The notes under the pieces are model-generated. The model did not search any database and was not told the DNA's origin. It saw only the letters and a program-made list of their open reading frames with translations. A stretch of DNA of 64,000 nucleotides. Origin: Streptomyces zagrosensis. GTDB lineage: Bacteria > Actinomycetota > Actinomycetes > Streptomycetales > Streptomycetaceae. Below are positions 16,962 through 23,716 of this stretch, piece by piece. Numbering within the stretch: position 1 is the first letter of the stretch; each line of letters begins with the position of its first letter. The position numbers and the translations under genes are program-made. Location of the stretch: contig NZ_JACHJL010000004.1 of assembly GCF_014203645.1 (NCBI RefSeq), positions 62,001 to 126,000 on the forward strand, given 5' to 3'.

Positions 16962-17930
16962 CTAGCGGCCCCGCGCGGCGCGGCGGGCCAGCAGGGCCTC
17001 GCGCCGCTCGTCGAAGCGGGTGGCCTGCTCATTGAGGCCGCCCATGAACATGCCGAGCTCCTCCTGCGCCTTGAGCCCGTCCGGGCCGAGCGCAGAGATG
17101 TCGAGCACCTTGAGGTAGCGCAGCACCGGCTGGAGCACATCGTCGTGGTGGATGCGCAGGTTGTAGATGCCACCGATGGCCATCTGCGCCGCCGCCCGCT
17201 CGAAGCCGGGGATGCCGTGCCCGGGCATCCGGAAGTCCACGACCACATCGCGTACGGCACACATCGTCTGATCGGGGGCCAGCTCGAACGCCTTGCCGAG
17301 CAGGTTCCGGTAGAAAACCATGTGCAGGTTCTCGTCAGTGGCGATGCGAGCCAGCATCCGATCACACACCGGGTCGCCCGACTCATGGCCGGTGTTGCGG
17401 TGCGAGATGCGGGTGGCGAGCTCCTGGAAGGCGACGTACGCGACGGAGTGCAGCATGCTGTGCGCGTTGTCGGACTGGAAGCCCTCCGACATGTGCGACA
17501 TCCGGAAGCGTTCGAGCTCGACCGGGTCCACGGCGCGCGAGGCGAGCAGGTAGTCGCGCATGACGATGCCGTGCCGGCCCTCCTCCGCGGTCCAGCGGTG
17601 CACCCAGGTGCCCCAGGCGCCGTCACGGCCGAAGAGACTGGCGATCTCGTGGTGATAGCTGGGGAGGTTGTCCTCGGTGAGCAGGTTCACCACGAGCGCC
17701 ACCCGGCCTACCGGGGTGACCTTGGACTGCTCCAGGGCCCAGGCGTCGCCGCCCATGATGCCGTCGAAGTTACGTGCGTCGCTCCACGGCACGTACTCGT
17801 GTGGCATCCATTCCTTGGCAACGTGCAAATGGCGATTCAGCTCTGTCTCGACGACCTCTTCGAGCGCGTACAACAACTGACTGTCGCTCCACGCGGCCCT
17901 TCCCGTAGGGCGTGGTATTGCGGTGGTCAC
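16962..17930 (-). CDS. desA: Acyl-ACP desaturase (soluble diiron)
   Basis: A 322-residue member of the plant-type soluble acyl-[acyl carrier protein] desaturase family, which introduces a cis double bond into ACP-bound fatty acids using a di-iron centre and O2. Diiron motifs visible are the glutamate in LTEDNLPSYHHE, E-E-G-R-H at 116-120 (TAEEGRHGIVMRDYLL) and D-E-N-L-H at 199-203 (ATDENLHMVFYRNLL). No transmembrane helix is seen, consistent with a cytosolic enzyme. The start is GTG 17928-17930, with AGGAG 8 nt upstream. A strong inverted and direct repeat in the promoter indicates a dedicated, probably TetR-family, regulator of membrane lipid unsaturation. No electron-donor gene is adjacent. 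Confidence 0.92.
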   Translation of the reverse strand: MTTAIPRPTGRAAWSDSQLLYALEEVVETELNRHLHVAKEWMPHEYVPWSDARNFDGIMGGDAWALEQSKVTPVGRVALVVNLLTEDNLPSYHHEIASLFGRDGAWGTWVHRWTAEEGRHGIVMRDYLLASRAVDPVELERFRMSHMSEGFQSDNAHSMLHSVAYVAFQELATRISHRNTGHESGDPVCDRMLARIATDENLHMVFYRNLLGKAFELAPDQTMCAVRDVVVDFRMPGHGIPGFERAAAQMAIGGIYNLRIHHDDVLQPVLRYLKVLDISALGPDGLKAQEELGMFMGGLNEQATRFDERREALLARRAARGR

Positions 17931-17980
17931 AGCGGGAACTCCTGGGGACGGGGAGTGACGGACTCCTGGGGATGTGTCCG

Positions 17981-18015
17981 ACCTACGGTTCCGTAGGTTA
18001 CGTCAACGTAGGTTA
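17981..18015 (-). promoter_or_regulatory. Operator and promoter of the desaturase gene
   Basis: ACCTACGG-TT-CCGTAGGT (17981-17998) is an inverted repeat with perfect 8-bp arms. The right half plus flank, CGTAGGTTA, is repeated exactly 15 bp on (17992-18000 and 18007-18015), giving three half-sites. On the minus strand TTGACG (rc of 18002-18007) could be a -35 element, placing the repeats over the promoter. The layout resembles operators bound by TetR-family lipid regulators; the regulator itself is not in the window. Confidence 0.65.
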
Positions 18016-18123
18016 AAGCGTCTGTAAACGCCAAGCCGCACTTACCCACCTCGCTGCCGCTCCCCTCCTACCCCGCTACTGCCCTTCTCTTACCCGCATC
18101 CGGAGTACCCCCCAACCGGTCAG

Positions 18124-19262
18124 TCAGTCACTCACGGCCGCGTACCGCTCCAGCAGACGGGCCTGACCTGCGGCGGAGAGAGTGCCATGGGCCCGTAGCC
18201 GGGCGATGCCCCCATCCGGGAAGGCATCGAGGCGCAGATGCGTGGCAATGGCAGGCGCTGCGAGCCGAAATCGGTGTGGGGTGTCCGGCTGAAGGGTGGT
18301 GCGGGGCAGGATCTCGAACCAGGACGCATCGTCGTATGGGTCGGCGGCGGTGGCGTCGCAGCCGTAGACCGCGGTCCAGCCCGCGGCGTTGCCCTTGTTG
18401 AGGTAGGCCGTGTCGATCTCCAGGCGCGGATTTGACCGTGCCCCGCGAGCCGGAACCGCACCCAGTCGTTGGTCTCCCGCACCCGGCGGCGGTTCTCCCA
18501 GCCGTCGTCCGTCTTTCGGGCGCGGTCGGGTCGAATGATGCTGGTGGGAGAGGAGTAGAAGCAGTCAGACGCGTCCTCGACGGCGCCGCCGTGCAGCACC
18601 GAGGCCAGATCGAAGGTTCCGAGCAGGCCAAGCCACTCGGGGGCGGGCACCACCTTGCCGTACACCCGCAGCCGGGCAATGCCGCCGTCTGGATGCTGGT
18701 TGAGGCGCAGATGGGTGTAGCGCCGCTCACCGCGGACAGTGAAGCCGTTGGCAGCGTGGCCCCGTACGGGCGTACGCGGCACGATCTCCTCCCAGGGCAC
18801 CGCGCCCGACAGCAAATGCTCCGGACTCGGCGCGCCCTCGACCGCCGCGGCCTCGACGCTGACGCGCTGCGGATAGTTCCCCCGAAAGTGGGCGGTGTCC
18901 ACGACCAGTCCGCGCACCATTCCGGGCGCGCCGAGCCGAATCAGCGCCCAGTCGTGGTCGGCATCGGCCGGAAAGGGATGATCGGCATCGGCGCCCCTGC
19001 GGCGCCGAGTCTCCCAGCCGTCCATGACCTTGCCCTTGTGGCCGAACGCCTGCGGATCGAACACGGCCGGCTCAGGCACCAGCAGATTCTCCCGCTGGGC
19101 GAAGAACTCGTCATTGGCGGCGATGACACCGGCGCCCAACTGGCGGTCGGCCAGATCGACCAACTGGGTGAACGGGAAGTCGCCGCTTCGATAGTCGGCG
19201 TACGGGTCGCCGCCTGGGTGGGGGGCGGTGTCGTTGGCGTGCGGGTCGCTATGACGTGGGGG
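18124..19262 (-). pseudogene. alc: Allantoicase, frameshifted and without a clear start
   Basis: Most of an allantoicase (allantoate to ureidoglycolate and urea, purine breakdown) is readable: GAGVIAANDEFFAQRENLLV, GHKGKVMDGWETRRRR, VVDTAHFRGNYP and NQHPDGGIARLRVYG. At 18424-18425 one base is missing. After GHGQIR the frame becomes non-homologous, whereas the frame shifted by one continues LEIDTAYLNKGNAAGWTAVY and a second HLRLDAFPDGGIARLRAHG repeat, ending at TGA 18124-18126. At the 5' end the family-like sequence (GGDPYADYRSGDFPFTQ) continues upstream of the only possible start (TTG 19163) to a TGA at 19263-19265, with no ATG, GTG, CTG or TTG between. The gene is damaged at both ends unless the assembly is wrong. 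Confidence 0.8.
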
Positions 19263-19265
19263 TCA

Positions 19266-19795
19266 CCGTCTGTGTGGGGAGTGGCGCCTGCGTGGGGCTG
19301 CGTTGAGCTGCCGGGTTGGCTTGAGCCGGGCTGGCCTGAGTAGGACTGGCCTGAGCCGGACTGGTCTTCGCCGTGCGCGTCGGGGCGGGGCGGGGTGCTG
19401 CGGGGCGAGGCTAGGGGCCGTGCCTCGCCTTTCGGTAGCGGTGCTGGGTCGCGCGGGTGCTGGTCCGCGGTCCGGCGAGTTGCATTTCCGGTTCCGAGGG
19501 CTGGTGCGGAGCCTGGGGGGTGCTGAGCCGCGGGCCCCTCCTGGTCACCGAAGTGGCTTGCCTACGACTGTCGCAGCGGCCGAACGCACTCGCTGAGGGC
19601 ACGCAGCACGCGGAGCTTTCTGAGATCCCAGTCGGACATGGGGGCAAGCTACCCAGCGAAGGCGACTCCGGCGGCAACGCCGGGCGGGTACGGAGCGAGA
19701 CAGCGGGCGACACCGGTCAGCGTGTGGGGCGAGTGCGGGGGCGTTCGGCCCGGGGGGTGCGCCCGCCTGCGCCCTCACCCGCGCTTCTCCACGCC
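19266..19795. other. Degenerate intergenic region upstream of the allantoicase
   Basis: No intact gene. It contains related copies of CTGGCCTGAG/CGGACTGG at about 19330-19365, a 6-bp hairpin (CGAGGC/GCCTCG) near 19408-19430 and a short LysR-like stub (19562-19639). A long open frame on the minus strand here encodes only Gly/Ser/Pro/His-rich sequence and looks non-coding. Confidence 0.45.
19562..19639 (-). pseudogene. N-terminal stub of a LysR-type regulator
   Basis: The first 18 codons from ATG 19639 read MSDWDLRKLRVLRALSEC, which closely resembles the extreme N-terminus of a family of actinobacterial LysR-type regulators (W-D-L-R-K-L-R-V-L-R-A-L). The helix-turn-helix expected to follow is missing, and the frame stops after 25 codons at TAG 19562-19564. 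No other frame restores the helix-turn-helix. I infer a remnant left after deletion of the rest of the gene; the match is short, so chance or a leader peptide remain possible. Confidence 0.35.
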
Positions 19796-19826
19796 AAAAG
19801 CGCCCACGGCGCGAAGCCGTAGGCGC
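19796..19826 (-). terminator. Terminator of the small membrane-protein gene
   Basis: Read on the minus strand, GCGCCTACGGC-TTCGC-GCCGTGGGCGC forms an 11-bp stem (one T-G wobble) followed directly by TTTT: a textbook intrinsic terminator 17 nt after the stop of the 80-residue gene. Confidence 0.85.
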
Positions 19827-19842
19827 ATGGCGGAGCGAAAAA

Positions 19843-20085
19843 TCAGCTCGTGGTCTGCTTGTCGCTCTTGCTGCCGATCATCACGAGACCAGCGATCACG
19901 AGGAACGCGACGATGGGAGCAACGACGTAGAGGCCGAGCGTCTCCACGACACTCAGGCCCGGACCCGGGTCATCACCATCGTCGCGGCTGATCGCGAACG
20001 CGGGGGACGACATCAGCAGCATCAACGTCAGCCCGGCGGTGACCGTACCGGCGCGCAGGGCGTTCTTCTTGGCCTTAGTGCTCAC
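19843..20085 (-). CDS. Small exported membrane protein, hypothetical
   Basis: An 80-residue protein. Residues 1-31 form a signal sequence or first helix (KKNALRAGTVTAGLTLMLLM, then SSPAFA, a plausible signal peptidase site). A short acidic stretch follows (SRDDGDDPGPG), then one strong transmembrane helix near the C-terminus (LGLYVVAPIVAFLVIAGLVMI) and a basic/polar tail (GSKSDKQTTS). The start is GTG 20083-20085 with only a weak ribosome site (GGTAAG). The reading frame, terminator and codon bias support a real gene. I do not recognise a function. Confidence 0.7.
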   Translation of the reverse strand: MSTKAKKNALRAGTVTAGLTLMLLMSSPAFAISRDDGDDPGPGLSVVETLGLYVVAPIVAFLVIAGLVMIGSKSDKQTTS

Positions 20086-20293
20086 GGCAGCAACTTACCG
20101 AACCCACTCACATGCCGCGCGCCCGGGGTGCCGGAAGGCGCCGCGCGTCGCGCCCCTCGAAGCCCGTCGGCCGACCCCATCGGCCGGCCCCATCGCCTGG
20201 ATGCCACGCGCCCGGCGCTGCGCTCCTGCCGCCCGGGCTGACGCGCTCCCGTCACCCGGCCGGCGCCCGGCGCGCGCCTGCCTCGGTAGGCGC

Positions 20294-22825
20294 TCACGTC
20301 GGCCCGTGAGCTGCCCGCTCGGCGGCGGCCTCCGCACGCACCTCCGTCCGCACCTCCGCGAGCAGCGCGCGCAGCCGCGGTGACGCGAGGAGTTGCTCCA
20401 GCGACATCGGCTGCCCGGTGGCGTCGGCGATGGGCAGCCGCCAGTTCGGGTACTGATCCGAGGTACCGGGCACGTTCTGGGGCCGCCGATCACCCACCGC
20501 ATCGGGCAGCCATACGCCGACCAGCCGGGCCGGGGTCCTGGCCAAGAAGCGGTAGACCGCCCTGATCGCGGCCTCGTCGTCACCGAGCCCCTCCCGCAGC
20601 AGGCCGAGGCCGCGCAGCAAGCTCAGCCATTCGGCGGTCTCCACGGCGTCCCTGGCTTGCTCGTCGGCGAGCGGTTTGGTGCGGAGGCCCAGCCGGTGTC
20701 GCAACTGCACATGCTCGCCGGTCAGCCGGGCTGCGGTGCTCGGCAGGTCATGCGTGGTCGCCGTGGCCAGGCAGTCCGTACGCCACTCCCCCGGCGCGAG
20801 CGGCCGGGGAGCGCGCGCCGGCGTTCGGCGACCCGCCGCGGCCTCGGGGGCAGCAGCTTCGGGGGCGCGGGCGCCGGCCAGCACCGCGCCACCGTGCGCC
20901 GCGCCGTCCTGTGCCACGTCGCCGTGCGCCGCGTCGGGCAGCGGCCCGTCGTCGTGTGCCGCACCATCCCGTGCCACGGCACCTTGTGCGTACGCCCGCT
21001 CGAACCACAGCACCGACGTGCCCAGCACACCGCGCTCGGCGAGCGTCTCGCGTATGCCCGGTTCGACCGTGCCCAGGTCCTCGCCGATGACCAACGCGTT
21101 GGCCCGGTGGGCCTCAAGGGCGAGCATGCCGAGCATCGCCTCTGCGTCGTAGCGGACGTAGCAGCCGTCGATCGGCTCCCGGCCCTGCGGCACCCACCAC
21201 AGCCGGAACAGGCCCATCACATGGTCGATGCGCAGCGCGCCCGCGTGCCGGAGCATGCCACGCAGCAGTTCGCGGTACGGGGCATACGCCGACGCCGCCA
21301 GCGCGTCGGGGCGCCACGGGGGCAGCCCCCAGTCCTGGCCGCGGGAGGTGAAGGCGTCGGGCGGCGCGCCGATGGACATGCCCGCGGCGAAGACGTGCTG
21401 CTGTGCCCAGGCGTCCGCACCAAAGGGATGGACTCCGATGGCCAGGTCGTGGATGAGGCCGATGCCCATGCCCGCGTCGCGCGCCGTGCGCTGGGCGGCA
21501 GCGAGTTGCGCGTCGGTCAGCCAGGACAGCCAGCAGTGGAAGTCCACCTGGTCGAGGTGGTCGCCCCGAAACCGCGCGGTGCGGCCGGAGCGCGGGTCGG
21601 ACAGGCCACTCGGCCAGGAGCGCCAGTCGGGCCCGTACCGCTCGGCCAGTACGCACCAGGTGGCGTGGTCGTCGAGCGCCTGACCGCGTTCGGCGAGGTA
21701 GTCGCAGTACGCGGCGCGCCGTCCGGGGCTGAGTGGAACCTTTCTGACCAGCTCTAGGGCCTCCCGCTTAAGGTCCCAGGTGGCGTCCCTGTCGATGAGG
21801 GCGCCCTTGCCGAGCACGGCGTCGCGCAGCGCGTCGGCCCGGACCAGCAGCTCATCCACGCGAGCCCGATCGGCGCCGCGAAGCTGCGCGTACTCCGGCA
21901 CGTCCGCGACCCGCAGATAACTGGGGTCGGGGAAGCGGCGGGAGGAAGGCCGGTAGGGGGAGGGATCGGTCGGGGCGCCGGGCACCGCCGCGTGGAGCGG
22001 GTTGAGCTGGAGGAATCCGGCGCCGATGGTGCGGCCTGACCAGGCGGCGAGATCGGCCAGATCGCCGAGGTCGCCCATGCCCCAGGAGCGGGCGGACAGC
22101 AGCGAATAGAGCTGCACAAGGAAGCCATGCGTACGCCCTGGCCGCTCGGGCATCCGGTCCGGGGCCACGATCAGCCGGGAGACGGCGGAGCGCCCACCGG
22201 GCGCGTGGGCTCGCAGCGTATGGCAGCCGAACGGCAGGGCTGCGTCCAGGCCGTCGCCCTGCCCGTGTCTTCGGGCCCTGTCCCATTCCTGCTGTCCATG
22301 GCGTTCTGCGCTTCGCACCCGGTTCGGGTCACGGCGCGGGTCGCGATGGTCGGCCCGCTCTGGGTCACGGTTGGAGTTGGGGTCCTGGTCGCGGTCTTGT
22401 CGGGTGCCGCGGCCCGCGGCCACGTCGTCCGCTTCCGGCCCCCAGCCCCGTACACCGCCGTCCTCGGTGTCCACCCGCAGCACGGTCCCGTCAGGGACGT
22501 TGAGCCGGGCCGGCCGCCCTGGGCGCGTCACCACGTACGGCGGCAGCAACAGTTGCGATACGTCGTGCGTGTACTGGTCGAGGGCGGTTCGCACGGCGCG
22601 CGGCGTAGAAGCGTCCACGCCGAGCGCGGCGAGCACCGCCACAACGGTGTCATCGGGCACGTGCCGGATGCGCCCCGGCGCCGGGGCGTAGGAGGTGGAT
22701 ACGCCATGCAGGTCGGCGAGCCGCGCCAGGTTGCCACGCTCGCTGCCGCAGCCGGCGCTACGCGGCTTGGTGCGTGCGGGGGCTGGCTCCCGGTGCTGGC
22801 GCTGGTTGCTCTGGTCGCGGCACAT
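20294..22825 (-). CDS. malQ: 4-alpha-glucanotransferase (amylomaltase, GH77)
   Basis: An 843-residue GH77 enzyme that transfers alpha-1,4-glucan chains between oligosaccharides (maltodextrin and glycogen metabolism, cytoplasm). The N-terminus carries the actinobacterial extension (LARLADLHGVSTSYAPAP...DTVVAVLAALGVD). Catalytic residues: nucleophile D534 (ALRIDHVMGLFRLWW), acid/base E582 (LVIGEDLGTVEPG) and D693 (TTHDLPSTAARLTG). The start is ATG 22823-22825, because GGGGAGG lies 4-5 nt before it; the ATG 48 bp further upstream has no ribosome site. The protein is longer than usual for the family owing to two low-complexity insertions, Asp/Arg/Asn-rich at about residues 135-193 and Ala/His/Gly-rich at about 613-676, both probably surface loops. 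Confidence 0.93.
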   Translation of the reverse strand: MCRDQSNQRQHREPAPARTKPRSAGCGSERGNLARLADLHGVSTSYAPAPGRIRHVPDDTVVAVLAALGVDASTPRAVRTALDQYTHDVSQLLLPPYVVTRPGRPARLNVPDGTVLRVDTEDGGVRGWGPEADDVAAGRGTRQDRDQDPNSNRDPERADHRDPRRDPNRVRSAERHGQQEWDRARRHGQGDGLDAALPFGCHTLRAHAPGGRSAVSRLIVAPDRMPERPGRTHGFLVQLYSLLSARSWGMGDLGDLADLAAWSGRTIGAGFLQLNPLHAAVPGAPTDPSPYRPSSRRFPDPSYLRVADVPEYAQLRGADRARVDELLVRADALRDAVLGKGALIDRDATWDLKREALELVRKVPLSPGRRAAYCDYLAERGQALDDHATWCVLAERYGPDWRSWPSGLSDPRSGRTARFRGDHLDQVDFHCWLSWLTDAQLAAAQRTARDAGMGIGLIHDLAIGVHPFGADAWAQQHVFAAGMSIGAPPDAFTSRGQDWGLPPWRPDALAASAYAPYRELLRGMLRHAGALRIDHVMGLFRLWWVPQGREPIDGCYVRYDAEAMLGMLALEAHRANALVIGEDLGTVEPGIRETLAERGVLGTSVLWFERAYAQGAVARDGAAHDDGPLPDAAHGDVAQDGAAHGGAVLAGARAPEAAAPEAAAGRRTPARAPRPLAPGEWRTDCLATATTHDLPSTAARLTGEHVQLRHRLGLRTKPLADEQARDAVETAEWLSLLRGLGLLREGLGDDEAAIRAVYRFLARTPARLVGVWLPDAVGDRRPQNVPGTSDQYPNWRLPIADATGQPMSLEQLLASPRLRALLAEVRTEVRAEAAAERAAHGPT

Positions 22826-22886
22826 GCCACCTCCCCGCTGTCCGCCCCGGTCTCCCGCACGCGCTGAGGTCATGGTGCCGCGGTCA

Positions 22887-23162
22887 TCAGTACGCCGCTG
22901 GCTCCTGCCCCGTGTCGGCGCGTCCCACCGGGTAGGCAGCGGCGGTCGGCTCGCTGGTCAGCGGCAGCTCGGCGCCCAGCGGTGGCTCGCTTGTCAGGGG
23001 GGCGGCGTCGGACAGGGGCGGTTCGCTGGTCAGTGGCTGCTCGGCGAACCCACAGGAACCGGAACCGTCTAGCCCCGACTCGGGATCGGACACCCCCTCG
23101 TAGAGGTCAGGCTCCACCTGTTTGGCAAGGGCGGACGGAAGAAGTTGAGCTGACGCGGCCAC
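22887..23162 (-). CDS. Small protein with three PLTSEP repeats, hypothetical
   Basis: A 91-residue open frame starting at GTG 23160-23162, 5 nt after a perfect AGGAGG (23168-23173), which strongly supports translation. The N-terminal third (VAASAQLLPSALAKQVEPDL, YEGVSDPESGLDGSGS) is followed by three copies of PLTSEP separated by 6-8 residues (PLTSEPPLSDAA, PLTSEPPLGAEL, PLTSEPTAAA). It ends 61 bp before the malQ start on the same strand, so the two are probably co-transcribed. No signal peptide or membrane helix is visible; a single cysteine lies before the repeats. Function unknown. Confidence 0.6.
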   Translation of the reverse strand: MAASAQLLPSALAKQVEPDLYEGVSDPESGLDGSGSCGFAEQPLTSEPPLSDAAPLTSEPPLGAELPLTSEPTAAAYPVGRADTGQEPAAY

Positions 23163-23716
23163 TCGGGCCTCCTGGGGTCGGTCTGGGGTCGGTCGGCAGT
23201 CAGACACGTCGAGCCCTACCCAATGCCAGCGGAGGCAGACGCATCTCATCCTCTAACGTGCTCCAGGTCACATTCTCTTCCCAGCGGACGATTTCTCGCG
23301 CATCGAGGCCGATCACCGCGAGATGTGAGCCCACCCGAGCGCTCCAACGACGGATTTACGGAGTTATCCGGACCGCGTCCCCCGCCCCCGGTAGTCCCGC
23401 ACACCGCAATCACGGCACTTCGGTCACCGCCGTTGACACCCCGACCAGCCGGGTGGTGGGCTCGGCTCGCGGCGGCTCGCCACCCCCTTTAAGGCGCCAG
23501 CCATGGCGTGCGACAGTCGGCCATCCACCCCCACACAGGCGTTGTCCGTTTGTCCGACAACTGGTTATCCACAGGCACCGGCAGACATCTGCCGCATCCA
23601 CCACAATCGCTGTACCTGCCGCAATCGCTGTGTCTGCCGCAGTCGCTGTATCCGCCGCGTCGGCGGAGTCCACAGCGGAAGACGAATGAGGCGTTGGAAG
23701 ACGTAAGGAGGGGGCC
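23163..23716. other. 554-bp divergent intergenic region
   Basis: No gene is visible. It should hold the promoters of the malQ unit (minus) and the GH84 gene (plus). It contains an interrupted inverted repeat GTTGTC-N9-GACAAC (23541-23561), an isolated TTATCCACA (23565-23573) and three 18-bp tandem repeats at 23604-23657, listed separately. Confidence 0.5.
23604..23657. repeat. Three tandem 18-bp repeats
   Basis: Units at 23604-23621, 23622-23639 and 23640-23657 share the pattern CARTCGCTGTnYCnGCCG with a few substitutions. They sit 60-110 bp before the GH84 start codon, in its likely promoter or leader. Confidence 0.7.

Noticed and set aside
19266-19560. Long minus-strand frame (Gly/Ser/Pro/His/Gln-rich) that could be an N-terminal extension of the allantoicase
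   Set aside because: It is out of frame with the allantoicase domain, has no start signal and no similarity to known N-termini; it reads like non-coding repeats.
23565-23573. TTATCCACA, a perfect DnaA box
   Set aside because: It is a single copy with no cluster of boxes, no dnaA/dnaN context and no AT-rich unwinding region, so not an origin.
23559-23575. ACTGGT half-site that could suggest a DasR (dre) element before the GH84 gene
   Set aside because: The second half (AGACCA-type) is absent, so it does not form the required palindrome.
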